NCBI GenBank assembly: GCA_023159155.1
Contig: JAJNNX010000009.1
Span: forward strand, 124,001-188,000
Reading direction: 5' to 3'
Source of the DNA: Ustulina deusta
Lineage: Eukaryota; Ascomycota; Sordariomycetes; Xylariales; Xylariaceae
Length of the DNA stretch: 64,000 bases
Positions 46,801-57,939 of this stretch are shown in pieces. The notes below the pieces were generated by a model. That model was not told the DNA's origin and searched no databases. It saw only the letters and a list, made by a program, of their open reading frames with translations. The position numbers and the translations under genes were made by a program. Positions within the stretch are counted from its first letter, which is position 1, and each line of letters starts with the position of its first letter.

Positions 46801-48748
46801 TCATTTCGTCGGCGTCCAAGTCGTTGACAACAGTGTCAGCTGAAGCGATAGCATATCCGCGGTTGAAGAAGAACGAGCGTCGGGTACCCAGTGTAAAAGC
46901 CAAATCAAGCATTTCGTATTGCGAGGCGACCTCTCTGTGTCTTTCCACATTGGCTTTGAGACTCGGGAAGTCCTGGGCGGAGAAAGGGAGCAGATACTGT
47001 GTCCTTTCACGGACATTGAGAATGCGACTACTGCTGCTGCTGCTGGGAGCCTGAGTGGTAGTAGGGTCCCTTGAGGTCCCCCGTTTCTTGAAGGACTTGT
47101 AACCCGGAAGATAGGACTCTGATGATTCAATAATGGCATGGGCGTTGGCGCCTCCATACCCAAAGGAGTTGACACTTGCACGTCGCACATTATATCCGGT
47201 TGGCCATTCTAGAGTGTCCTTTACCACTTGCAGGCGACCATTTGAGAAGTTGACTGTGGGTCTGTTAGTGGGGTCGCTAGCCTTTTACTATCATTATTAG
47301 GAGGGAATTCTTACTCTTGGGATTGTAGTTCTTCACGCCAATACTGGCGGGGATGGTTCCAAGTTCCATAGCCAGCACAACCTTCACAATACTGGCCATA
47401 GCACTCGCCGCTTCAGCATGACCGACGTTCGTCTTCACAGCGCCTATCAGAAGAGAATCTCTCTTGCTGTCCTTCAGAAACATGTTCGTGATGGCGTTCA
47501 GCTCAATCGGATCGCCTACTGGGGTGCCAGTTCCGTGACACTCGAAGTAGGATGTCTCATCGGGATTCAGGTTTCCCGCAAAGGCGTAAGCCTTGCGGAT
47601 TACGGCCTCTTGTCCAATAGCGCTGGGCTGCGTGATGCCGCTGGTCTTTCCGTTTGCGTTCGCAGCAGTGCCTCGAATAACACCTCGAATTGGGTCGCCG
47701 TCGCGGATGGCATCGGAGAGCCTCTTCAGGTACAGCGCCCCGATACCCTCGGCCCGGCCATAGCCATCAGCAGATGCGTCAAACGTATGGCATGTTGATG
47801 CTAGAGGGCTACATTAGCATGGTGTCTAAGCTACCCGGCTCTTGCAGAAGGAACAGGCACTGCGTTATGAGAACAAACTCACTATGAGAAAGGACACCCA
47901 TCTTATCAACAGCCATCTGGACTGCAGCGTCAAGAATAAGATTGGTGCCACCGACAACTGCTCCGTTAATCTCGCCGCTCGCAAGCCCACGGCAAGCCAT
48001 ATGCGTAGCGTACATGGAGGATGAACAGGCTGTATCAATTGTAAAACTGCCGGGGTTTTAGAATTGTTCACAACACGGGGGATGGATACTACTAACCTAG
48101 GACCACAGAGATTGAAAACGTAACTAACTCTGTTGCTCAAAATTGTGTTGCCATGGCCGGTCATACTATACGGCTTTGGGTATTCCATATCTCTAAGAGC
48201 CATCATACCATAGTCAATGGTAAAGTTGCCGACGTAAGTACCAATGTTCTTCCCAGACACACTGTCTAGAGGAATTCCACCGGCCTCAAATGCTTCGTAA
48301 ACGCATTCGAGCAGTTTCCTCTGTTGAGGATCCATGGCTATAGCTTCAGTCTGCGTGATTCCGAAGAATGGTGGGTCAAAGTTGTACACATCCTCGGATA
48401 TAAAGTAACCTCCTCGGGGCCCCAATGAACCAGTGTTCGCTTTTTCGGAGTGGAAACCATCAATGTTGAATCTCGAGGAAGGCGGCTCTGAATATCCCGA
48501 TCTTTGCTGTACAAGCAACTCCCAGAAGTCGGCCGGAGTATCTGATTGGCCAGGGAACCGACAGGCTATTCGTCAAATGTTAGCCTCGTCGCGAAACCAA
48601 CAGTGGCGAAGTACTCACCCATTCCAACAATAGCGATAGGTTCGGAGCCATTATACCCAATCGAGATCCCGTTGGGAGGGGTGCGGCTTCTTGAGCTTGG
48701 GCCCGAGGCCTCGCTAGAACTGCTAGGCTCATCAAACATAGGTGCCAT
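40865..48748 (-). CDS. Highly reducing type I polyketide synthase (KS-AT-DH-cMT*-ER-KR-ACP)
   Basis: Predicted 2511 aa. Exons (minus): 48748-48619, 48565-48097, 48046-47883, 47800-47315, 47253-42289, 42238-41733, 41680-40865. KS: Cys207 in DTACSSS, then ECHGTGT and KTNVGH. AT about 575-890 with GHSSGE (Ser about 674). DH about 975-1270 with catalytic His about 1008 (EQHKLGSQPVFPATGY) and Asp about 1188 (HPGAMD). ER about 1810-2070 with HSATGGVGLAAVQ. KR with GCLGGLGR (2157-2164) and Tyr2296. ACP with GMDSM, Ser2469. The methyltransferase region (about 1325-1540) survives in length but its SAM-binding loop is lost: ILEVINSETDL stands where ILEIGAGTG is expected. There is no thioesterase or reductase domain, so release must be in trans; the adjacent divergent hydrolase fits. 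It builds a reduced, probably unmethylated chain; the product cannot be told from sequence. Confidence 0.95.
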
Positions 48749-49485
48749 CTTGTATGGTATTGAATAGTCTGACGTAAATGTGGCGGTGGTTGCAGCACGA
48801 GCTTTCTAAGGGTTTGTTTTGATACTCGAAAGGATCGTTTGTTTCGTAGCCGATAATAAGCAGAACTTCAGAGTTGTTGCACAATTCAGATAGCCAAGTG
48901 AAGGTTCTCGAGGGTCCAGGAAACTTGTCCTAGAGAACTTATTTTATACAGAAGTTTTCAATGTTGAAGGATATCGTGAAACCGCATTACCGAATAACAT
49001 ACCATCAATCGGGTGTAAACAATAACCTCAATTCTGCTCTAACCCGTATCACTTGAGGGATCACGAAGCGTCAAATGCCGAACTCATCGTAATCCTACGC
49101 TATCACAATCTCACTATACCATCTATCTAGGTCGAAGAATTCCCGGCGAATGCAGATAAGCGGCTCTAGGAGGAGTAAGCATTCTAAGCGAACAAAGGAC
49201 GGATACGGTCGGCGTTAGGTAGTGGCTCGAGTGGCTCACTCCCGACCGATGCCGACCGTGATTTTGAGTCTTACTAAGCATAAGCAACCCGACGGTAATG
49301 TCCACTATCTTCAATTCAAAACTAACAACCGCCGGAAACAGATCAAAAATAGCCTCAAAGTAACCGAGTATCCCAGTAGGTTTCAAATACCCGAAAGCAA
49401 GGTATGCGCGAACAGAACGATATTTCTTATCTCTACCACAACCTGTTCTCCGAAACCTGTCGTCGGTAACTTTGACGAAGGCAAA
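48749..49485. promoter_or_regulatory. Divergent promoter shared by the PKS and the hydrolase
   Basis: 737 bp between two start codons. Carries TTACCGAA (48987-48994) and TAACCGAGTATCCC (49361-49374). The second matches 13 of 14 positions with 55936-55949 in another divergent promoter of the cluster. The only regulatory space for both genes. Confidence 0.55.
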
Positions 49486-50133
49486 ATGAAATTTCTCTGT
49501 CTCCATGGATACCAGCAGTCGGCTGCAATCATGCAGTCCGAAACACCATTTCTTAAAAATATCTTTGAACAATCCTTAGGGAAAGAAGTGAAACTGTACT
49601 ACCCCTCAGCTCCCTTCCCCTCGGTCCCGACAGCCTCGAATGAGCCAACATATGCATGGTGGCCAGAGGACTCGACTTTAACCGATATCGAAACATTCCG
49701 CTATCTCTCGCATATCCTGGACGAGGAAGGGCCCTTTGACGGCATCGTCGGTTTCTCTCAGGGCGGGAGCGTTGGCTCGTTGATCGCAGCGCTCCTGGAA
49801 AGACCAAGGGTCGCACGTCCCTCAAACTTTACGACTGTCCATGGCCCTGTGCAACTAGTCATTTCGTACAGCGGCTATCATGAAGACGACGAGCGTCTGC
49901 AGAAATACTACGAGCAGAAGATCAAGACGCCTATCCTTCACTTTATCAGCTCGACCGACCCCGTGATGGCAGAGGAACGATGCTTCCGCTTGGTGAGGAG
50001 ATGCGAGGATCCCGATGATAGGGTTATTGTCTATACGGGCTCAGGCTTCCACCGGGTTCCTACGACGAAAATGACGGCGCAAGCTTTGTCGCGATTCCTG
50101 ACCGAGGTGTTGGATATTGAAAGGGATTTTTAA
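49486..50133 (+). CDS. FSH1/LovG-type serine hydrolase (candidate trans-acting thioesterase)
   Basis: 215-aa alpha/beta hydrolase of the FSH1 (PF03959) family, single exon. It begins MKFLCLHGYQQS, with the usual oxyanion-hole HG. The catalytic triad is visible: Ser91 in GFSQGG, Asp158 in STDPVM, His189 in GFHRVP. The reading frame runs open upstream to 49222, but the first family-like residue is the ATG at 49486, which sits in an AAAATG context. In fungal HR-PKS clusters such enzymes (LovG type) hydrolyse the finished chain from the PKS ACP. That role is inferred here from three things: divergence from the PKS, a shared promoter, and the absence of any release domain in the PKS. An unrelated esterase role is possible. 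Confidence 0.92.
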   Translation: MKFLCLHGYQQSAAIMQSETPFLKNIFEQSLGKEVKLYYPSAPFPSVPTASNEPTYAWWPEDSTLTDIETFRYLSHILDEEGPFDGIVGFSQGGSVGSLIAALLERPRVARPSNFTTVHGPVQLVISYSGYHEDDERLQKYYEQKIKTPILHFISSTDPVMAEERCFRLVRRCEDPDDRVIVYTGSGFHRVPTTKMTAQALSRFLTEVLDIERDF

Positions 50134-50705
50134 GTGCAGTGCGCAAGGGGTAGTTTTTTGTACGGGCCGACTCACACATAATAGACAATCTATAGACAAT
50201 CTAGATATTTCGATTCCACTATTATAACATATTCTTATCTGCCTAAGAGCTACAATGTTTATTGTCTGATTATTTGTGTAAGAAGGCACTATTTCAGGTC
50301 TTTTGCATATTTCATCAGATCACTCACGCTAAAGAGTAATGATAATTACACAGATAGATTCAATTTAAAACAGAAAGCTATCGCTGACTCCAAAATCCTT
50401 CGCAGTCTTGGGAATAAAGAAACCCTTTCACTGGTCTTTCGAATGAGAAATAATTTCACGAAGGTGGGTGATAAGTTCGTTAATGAGGAAGAAAGGGTAG
50501 ACAATGAACAGAGTAAACAAGAAGTAACCAGAAAGCATTGAACTAAATTTTAAGCTACATAAAATTTATTGCTGGCTATCATAAATTCGGCGTGCAAGAG
50601 GTTATTACGTACCAGCCAGGATAATATCAATTCTTCGTGGTCCCAGTATAATCCGAACAACATTTCCTATTTGATTCTACTCTTTGATATTCTAAACAGG
50701 GACTA
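50134..50705. other. Intergenic, convergent 3' ends
   Basis: AT-rich, about 570 bp between the hydrolase and SDR 1 stop codons. No gene seen. Confidence 0.6.
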
Positions 50706-51778
50706 CTAATACACTGCTGGGCTGATCCCGAGGCGCCCACCATCTGTGACCACAACATTGCCGTTCATATACTTTCCTCCACTACTAGCCAAGAACAGTA
50801 TTGCTGCTGCCATATCTTCTTCATCTCCCACATGACCCATAGGAATCTCCTCAACGGGGATAGCTATTGGAATATGGTTCCTATTCGTCTTGTCCAGCTT
50901 TCCCCGTCCGACTGACATTTCAGACGGGTAAATACCTGGGGCAATGACATTCTAAGAGTATTTATTAATACCACTTTCAAGAAATTTTAGAAATTTTAGA
51001 AGAGAAGATTGTTAACATACGGATCGAATACCCCACTGCACGAAGTTTGTAGCCATCATCTTCCCAAGGTGGTTTGCAGCCGCTTTGCTCGGATTGTAAG
51101 TGAAAGATGTACCCAAAATTCTGATGAAAGCCCCAATGCTCCCAATTGTCACAATCTGGCTCGTTTGAACAACATTTCGCTTCTCGTTCCCCTTGTTGAG
51201 AAGGCCGAGGAAGGCAATGCTGGGGAACCAAACACCACTGACGTTTGTCCGTAAGGTATCGTCCCAGTCAGAAACTTCATCCTTCCAAAGAAAGTCGCGA
51301 ATTCCGTCCACTGTGCTCAGGTCGTGCTCGCCTTTTTCATGCACAAATTGACCTGGGATGTCACTGAAAGGCGACGGTCGGGAGATGGCATTATGCCTGC
51401 GACCGATAGTCCCAGCATTATTGACCAGGAGGTTTATATACCCCGTCTCCTGGCTAATTCGGGACACAGCAGCATCCAAAGACTTTTTGTCGGTCACATC
51501 CGCGACGACAGGTATGATATTGCCGTGGATCTAAAGAAGTCTGTATTAAACTCATCTCTCTTCCGTAAAAAAAAAAAGAAAAAAAAAAAGAGAAGACATA
51601 CCGCATTCTCCTTCGCGGCGGTCTTCAGGACTTCTTCACGTCTGCCGAGAATGTAGACTTTGGCACCGTTGTGTTCGAGAGCTCGAGCGATCATCAAGCC
51701 GATACCTGTCCCACCACCAGTCACGACAGCAACTAAGCCAGAGACAGAAAAAAGGGTTGAGATATCTAGTGACGACAT
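50706..51778 (-). CDS. Short-chain dehydrogenase/reductase 1 (RhlG-like)
   Basis: 310-aa NAD(P)-dependent SDR. Exons (minus): 51778-51602, 51530-51021, 50951-50706, all in phase 0. Rossmann motif TGGGTGIG at 20-27, followed by ILGRRE, whose Arg pair after the second strand favours NADPH. NNAG at 96-99. Catalytic Ser190 (TIGSIGAF), Tyr204 and Lys208 (YNPSK). The C-terminal LASSGGKYMNGNVVVTDGG is typical of classical SDRs. An extra segment of about 40 residues (about 105-148) lies after NNAG; this is seen in the fungal group often labelled rhamnolipid-type 3-oxoacyl-ACP reductase. Intron 1 holds an A-rich tract. Divergent from the dioxygenase gene. It probably reduces or oxidises a hydroxyl or carbonyl on the polyketide; the exact substrate is unknown. 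Confidence 0.93.
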
Positions 51779-52401
51779 GGTTCGATGACAAAGTACCTAA
51801 ACATGAACTGTGTCTTGTCGTCTGTTTGAGCTTTGGATTGGTCTGGACTTTGTGTAAAGTAAATCGAATGATATCATGAAAGAAAATAAGCACACCTAAA
51901 ACGCGCATCTTACTATTTCCCGAAGTCAGATCACGATTGTTCGGCTGCACTCCTGCCGAGCCGGGATTCCTTAATAACTCGGAGGCTGGTCTGGAGGATT
52001 GAAATGGCCCCACATACTACCCGAAAATATGGTCCCGGCTTACACCGGCCAGCTCCATCGTCTCACGTTCGGCAAAGGAGTAGATGTTGAAGAATGAATG
52101 AACTCATTTGCTTGCGCGCAGATTATTCCAAACCATAGCCGCCGAACAGCCGACATATCCCGATTTATCCGAACATCGAACATAGTTCGAGTATCATACG
52201 AGGCTCATCATTCACATCTTTAAGATGAATGGGATGATGTTGATATCATGAAAGACGGCGGCAGAATCTTAACATAGAGAGATGGGTGATATTTAGTTTA
52301 TAAGTGCATTTCGAGCGCCCTATGGACCGGAAGAGTAACGGAGCAAATCAAGTCTTGTCACATTACAGTGTTTTCTCAGCTCTTATACGCTGCATCTGAG
52401 A
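51779..52401. promoter_or_regulatory. Divergent promoter shared by SDR 1 and the dioxygenase
   Basis: 623 bp. Contains the inverted repeat CGAAC-ATA-GTTCG near 52187-52199 and several CCGAAC/CCGAC words, but no exact ACCGAG copy like those in the other two divergent promoters of the cluster. Confidence 0.5.
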
Positions 52402-53739
52402 ATGGCATCACTTAGTACCAACGCACTTCCCAATGCCTTCAAGGGGCTGGAGGGACAACCGGAGTTTCCGGCCGACCTGCCCTTCGCACAGATTTCGAAC
52501 ATCTCCCACCAGAAGATTCTAGACGGGGACATCGATGAGATCGCCAGGGTCATCAAGTCCGCTAGGGACATTGGGTTTTTCCGCGTTGACTTCAGAGAAT
52601 CCGAGGTTGGCAAACAGTTTCTGGCGGCAGCAAACAACATGTTTGCTTTGGCTGAAGAGACATTCAATCTTCCCACTGAGACAAAGCTTGCCGACAGCTT
52701 TCTCAAGCACGGTGACACTTTACTTGGGTGAGTTGAATTGACGGCCGTTGTTTCACCTCCTCTGACTGACTTACCTCACAGATACAAGGGACTGGGAGCT
52801 TCCGTTGTAGATGAAGAAGGAACCCGTGACAACAATGAACAATACTGGATCGGCTGTGGAGACATCGAGGGTAATGGCCACTCGCCCGCGCTGTACAACG
52901 AGGTGATCAACAAAAAGAAGGCGCAGCTTCAAGAGTTCATTGACCTTGGCAAGGCTATTACTGACAAATTCCTTGCAATTCTCGCTTCTGTTCTTGGACT
53001 TGGTCCAGAGAGCGCGGAATTCTTGCCAAAACTGCACAGTCACAGCAACAACTCCGGCAGTCATGTTCGTCTGTTGAGATGCCCACCTACGCCTGCGAAT
53101 TCCAACGTCAGCCTACAGCCACAGTATGTATTCTCCACCGAACTAGTAATCTCTTTGATAGAATCCAAGAACTTAAGGTGCTTGGCGAGGGCTCCTTATT
53201 TCCCATCTAATTAAAGATAGCGCTCCGCTTTCTGGCGCTCTCCAGATGTTTGGTTTTTTTAACCTTGCTAACTCGTGTGTAGTACCGACTGGGGCACATT
53301 CACTGTCTTGTTCAATGCGCTCGGTGGACTCCAGATTTATATGCCGGAGAACCTTGTTGGCCCTGGAGAACAGGCTGGCTGGCGATACGTCAAGCCCGAG
53401 CCTGGAATGGCTATTTTCAACCTCGGCGATGCATTTGTCAAATGGTCCGAGGGTGAACTGAAGAGCACCATCCACCGAGTGGTGACTCCCCCCGGAGAGC
53501 AAGCTAAATGGACTAGATATAGTCTTGCGTACTTCACTCGCCCCGATAACCATGTTCTGCTGAAGCCACTTGGCAGAAAGGCTTTGCCTTCCGATGCGGG
53601 TACGAAATACCCCTCGTTCAAGGAGTGGGCGGTGAGGAGGGCTATGGCTGGCAAGTCCGATGGCTTCAAGAAAGGAGATTGGGAGAAGGGTCAGGGAACT
53701 GAAGCGGTCATGAGCGCTCGAGCGAGAGTGGTAGTCTGA
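52402..53739 (+). CDS. 2-oxoglutarate/Fe(II)-dependent dioxygenase (isopenicillin N synthase-like)
   Basis: 374 aa. Exons: 52402-52727, 52782-53123, 53283-53739. The second intron (159 nt) interrupts the codon for the iron-binding histidine. N-terminal DIOX_N region with FAQISNISH and ARDIGFFRVDF; C-terminal double-stranded beta-helix with the iron triad His223-x-Asp225 (HTDWGTF) and His287 (TIHRVV), and the 2-oxoglutarate-binding Arg301-x-Ser303 (RYSLAYF). The enzyme class hydroxylates, desaturates, cyclises or epoxidises using O2 and 2-oxoglutarate. In this cluster it is the only obvious oxidative tailoring enzyme besides the SDRs; no P450 or FAD monooxygenase is seen in the window. Divergent from SDR 1. 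Substrate not determinable. Confidence 0.94.
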
Positions 53740-54547
53740 TTTTTTTTTTCGAATGAACTTTATCGCTTTGTTGAAATTCCCCACTCTGGCAGAGGAAACA
53801 AGGATTTGATTTTTAAGTGGCAGTTACCAAGTGATATTATAGCCAACAGTGATCTACAGAGCTACTATTCAGATGATCTCTCTGAGTCTTACATGCTTAG
53901 AGAATTTTCAATTGCCCAATTCTGAAGTCGTTTATCAATTCCAAAAAAAAAAAAAAAAAAGGTGGTGTTCAATCTAGAAATTCCTAGCCTTCGAGTTACA
54001 TGGATCAACCTTTCAAGGACAATGGCCCCGCCCTCACGTATAGAGACAGGCTCAACCATAGACTTCCATCATGATTCATCACTATAGATAACGGGATTAG
54101 CGGGCTAGAATAAAAAACAATGAACTCTTTGCAGTATTAATTACTAGTTAAGTGTGTGTTGGTATGACACTAAAGATGTTGGGGCGGTGTTTTGTCAGCT
54201 CTAATCATAGCCACACCTGTTTTATAGATCAAGCATCCAGATTTCCATTAACCAGTCGTATGGCCTTTAGTCTATTTTTATACTACTTCTGGAAACACCA
54301 GTGAGGTGAAGTAGTTACACAAAATATTCTCTTCCAATTCCTTAAAAGGGGGACACTGGGTTAGAACATAATTACCTTTCTAGTAAAGAAACCACTCAGT
54401 TGCTCCTTCACAGTAATTAAAAATAACAGAAGGCTCTAATTCGGGATATTACACGGTAAGTTAGGAATTATGTAACCGTTCAACTATCATGAAACTAATT
54501 CCACCGAAGTTACGGCGAAGTTGTTCCAGCTTACTCTGAATGCGTTC
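53740..54547. other. Intergenic, convergent 3' ends
   Basis: AT-rich. Contains an 18-nt poly-A run at 53943-53960. No gene seen. Confidence 0.6.
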
Positions 54548-55630
54548 TTAGTGCCCGTCTAACTTCCATAATTGAAATTTCTTCCGGAAGAACCAGGACC
54601 ATACAGAACCGAGTCCCAAAGTTTCTAACCACCAAACTGTAGTTGCAAATGGTCCAATCCAATAGGATTTCGGAGGGTTAGACTTCAAAATCTGGTTGAC
54701 AACAGATTGAGCAAAATCTTTAGTAGGCATAGCTTGAACCCCGTGTTTATCATGGGTCGTTCGCTGGTCGAAAGCGTCAACAATGGGCTGATATCTTGAG
54801 TCTTTGGGCAGAGTTCTTTGCTTCCGCGTCATCAAGCCACTGACGACTGGTCCAGCTATGATGGTCACCACCCGCACGCTGATACGTGTGTTAGTATTCT
54901 TTCTACAAGAAAGTGGTGGGAGGTGGGTTAGTCACCTCCACGGACTCAGCTCTATTCGTAAAGTGTTGCTATAGGCAAGCAAAGCTGCCTTGCTAGCATT
55001 GTAGGAGGACCCAAAGACATAAGGTGCATATGCGGCCAGAGACCCCACATTTACAATAAGTCCTTTGCGGTTGATCAGAGGGGTCGAAAATGCTTGTGTC
55101 ATTCGGACAAGCCCGAAGAAATTAACATCAAAAATACGCTCGAGCTCGCTGACATCCACGTCAAGCGCTGGCATAACGTAATCTGAAAATGTTTAGTGAT
55201 TGATGTCCTCTGAATAACAAGTCTTTCGGCCAAATCTTACTCATTCCCCTATTTAATATTAGTATTATCTTAGGAGATGCCACGGTTATATGAAGGATGC
55301 ACCTACGCACAATTGATGAGTACATCAAGGTCATCACCCAGATGTTTAGCCACATGGTCTTTCAATGTCTTGACGCTTTCGCTAGAAGTTACATCAACTG
55401 GAAAGCAAGTAATACCCAGTTCTTCCAGCTCCTTGAGTTCTTCTCCTGGTAGCGAGGTTGCAAAAACCGCGAAATCTGATATCATGTCAACTACGTTATA
55501 AGGAGAGTATTGGATGTGGGCTAGGGTGCCTACCATCGTGGAGAAGAAACTCTCTTGCCAAAGCATCGCCGATAGACCCAGGGCTGCACCCCGTGATCAA
55601 CACACTTTTCTTTGGGGACTGGAACCTCAT
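54548..55630 (-). CDS. Short-chain dehydrogenase/reductase 2 (Ayr1-like), with an 8-nt microexon
   Basis: Predicted 283 aa. Exons (minus): 55630-55534, 55475-55307, 55248-55241, 55182-54936, 54878-54548. Rossmann motif TGCSPGSIG at 13-21, NCAG region at about 87-90, catalytic Ser139 (NVGSLAAY), Tyr152 and Lys156 (YNASK). It resembles the fungal Ayr1 group (1-acyl-dihydroxyacetone-phosphate reductase/17-beta-HSD-like), including a hydrophobic C-terminal segment (WIGPFATTVWWLE) that could anchor it to a membrane or lipid droplet. The 8-nt exon GGGAATGA is needed to join the NCA and YVMPALDVD parts in frame (reading NCAGMNYVMPA). An alternative acceptor 15 nt upstream in intron 1 would add five residues. 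It shares its promoter with MFS 1. Its substrate may be the polyketide or a lipid. Confidence 0.88.
55241..55248 (-). other. 8-nt microexon of SDR 2
   Basis: GGGAATGA, flanked by TAG (acceptor) and GTAAGA (donor), between two 58-nt introns. It supplies the last base of an Ala codon, Gly, Met and the first base of Asn. Without it the flanking exons are out of frame. Confidence 0.75.
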
Positions 55631-56097
55631 TTCGATGAAGTGGTCAGAGATGACTAAGCTTGAATTGCGCTATCGAGTAGCCATTCAGACCAGACAGTGC
55701 AAAACCAACACTGCCAAACAGCCACAATATATGCCCATGGCACATGGGACGTGCTAAAATCATAAAGGCCCTTCGGTTCGCTTCGAATTGCATTTCAATT
55801 GTTTCGGTCACTGTGTATGAATCTCGGTAATACCCCGTCGGTAACACTGTATCGTTCGGTTATTTCTCTCGGTATCGGCAATAACAGACTATGAATCCTT
55901 CCTATCCCACGGCCATTCTCGCGAAACACGTGACATAACCGAGCATCCCTGCCACTCTATTATACCATTGATTATCGAAAGACAGCTTGGAATGCCAAGA
56001 TTTTGAATCTTCAAGCGCAAGTAGCATATCATAGGAGTTACACGACTTGTTCGATTACACTCCGTGTTACCCACGCATTTCGCTTCGGATTTTAACA
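55631..56097. promoter_or_regulatory. Divergent promoter of SDR 2 and MFS 1 with clustered ACCGA motifs
   Basis: 467 bp. On the minus strand it carries ATTACCGAG (55823-55831), GTTACCGAC (55837-55845), ATAACCGAA (55855-55863) and GATACCGAG (55868-55876). On the plus strand TAACCGAGCATCCC lies at 55936-55949, next to CACGTG at 55928-55933. The four minus-strand copies sit within 54 bp. This looks like a regulator-binding array. Confidence 0.6.
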
Positions 56098-57939
56098 ATG
56101 GACTTGAAAGAAATCTCCGTTGCATCTCAAGCGCAAACTGGCAACCACGCGTTAGATGTGCAGGAAACTGAAGAACCGACTATTAGCTACGACCCAAGGT
56201 AGGTGTGAGGTAGCATTTCTGGGGAGATCATGCATGCTGATGAGTACAGGTCTTGGCGGCTCGGATCCAAATGGCTAATTCTGCTGATTGCGAGTTGGCT
56301 TTGTCTAGTTAGGTAAGGATCTTCAAATCTAGCATCTCGATGATATGCTCAGGTCCAACAGCCCACTAGCATCATCCATGCTCGCACCAGCAACGGGATT
56401 GATGAATAAAGAGTTCCACAATGACTCTGAGACATTAACCACATTTACGGTTTCGTTCTTCATATTGGGATATGTGGTTAGTAGACCTGAGAACAACGCG
56501 ACGGTATCTAGGCTAAAAATATGGCATAGATTGGTTCTCTCATCGCCGCTCCCTTGAGCGAGCAATATGGCCGTAAAGTGGTGAGTATTGGGGTACCCTA
56601 CATCGGGCTTATAGAGCTGACCATAGTCGAACTAGATTTTGGATATCACAACAACAATCTTTGCAGTCTGGCAACTTGCTTGTGCTCTTGCTCCAAACAT
56701 CACATCTCTTCTCATCTTCCGTCTATTTGCGGGGCTTGGTGGCTCTGCGTGCCTTTCAATTGGCGGCGGCATCGTGTCCGATCTTTTTGACTCAAATGAA
56801 CGTGGAACCGCAACCGCAGTCTTTGCGTTGGGTCCCCTGTTGGGCCCCGTAATCGGGCCAATAATTGGTGGATTTCTATCACAAAAAGCTGGTTGGAGAT
56901 GGGTAATGATTTGTGCTTCCTGTCGGGCCAAAACTTACTAACAGCTTCATATAGATATTCTGGTTTCTATTTATTTTAGGAACCCTAACGGTTATACTTC
57001 AGGTATTTGTGAGCAAAGAAACCAACCTGAGAGTCATATTGGCGAGGAAACATGCTTTTAGAGGTCAGTCTCTCAGGTGGTGGCATCGTTTAGATTGGTA
57101 CGGCCCTGTCGAACCCCTGGATACAGAAGGACCGAAAGATATCGATGTACTGCAGTCAATGTTGCGACCCTGGAAGGTATGAGTAATCGAATGATGGGTA
57201 TCCATGAAGAAAAGCTAATCTATACCGTGACTTCTAGTTCATCTTCACGTCACCAATCACCGGAAGTCTCTGTCTCTACTCAGGATTTATTTACGGACTT
57301 CTTTACCTGCTCCTGACGACTATAACGACAGTTTTTGTACAGCAATACCACTGGAGTATTGGGATTTCTGGTCTTTCTTACATTGGAATTGGTATAGGTT
57401 TCATCCTTGGTGTCATTGCAATTGGTAGCACTAGTGACCGCATCATGGTGAAGCACACGAAACGAAACAACGATGTCGCCGTTCCGGAAGTCAGGTTGCG
57501 AGTCTGCTTTTATTTCTCGTTTCTGATTCCAATCTCGTTTGTGTGGTACGGATGGTCAAGCCGCCAGCAGGCATTTTGGCTAGCACCAATAACTGGACTT
57601 GTATGTTTTGGGCTGGGGCTGATCGGAATATTTCTCCCTATTCAAACATATATGATAGACGCATTCCCAGAATATGCAGCATCATCCACAGCTGCATTGG
57701 CATCATCGAGGAATGTAGTGGGCACTTTTCTTCCTCTGGCGGGGCCATTCCTTTGTAAGTCATCCAATTTCTGGGGCAGGGGCTTTCCGTACTAATTTTA
57801 AAATTCTACAGATGAAGCTTTGGGTCTTGGGTGGGGAAATACATTACTCGGCTTCGTCGCTTTGCTACTCATTCCTGCTCCCTATCTTATTGCTAAGTAT
57901 GGGGAAAAACTACGTTTGAAATACCCCATAAAGATCTAA
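56098..57939 (+). CDS. MFS transporter, DHA1-like (12 TMS)
   Basis: Predicted 490 aa. Exons: 56098-56198, 56250-56312, 56353-56476, 56530-56580, 56636-56902, 56955-57176, 57238-57754, 57812-57939. It has a hydrophilic N terminus of about 38 residues, then about 12 hydrophobic segments. Motif A-like PLSEQYGRKV follows helix 2; FRLFAGLGGSACLSIGGG and LGPLLGPVIGPIIGG are the expected helix 4-5 region with the proline/glycine motif C; YGPVEPLD-type linker sequence and a central loop ending RPWKF precede helix 7. This is the fungal multidrug/secondary metabolite exporter type that works by H+ antiport at the plasma membrane. Divergent from SDR 2 and in the PKS cluster, so product export or self-protection is the likely role (inferred). 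The many short exons are normal for this family. Confidence 0.9.

Noticed and set aside
46169..46843. 224-codon plus frame antisense to the PKS AT domain
   Set aside because: Shadow of the strongly coding minus strand.
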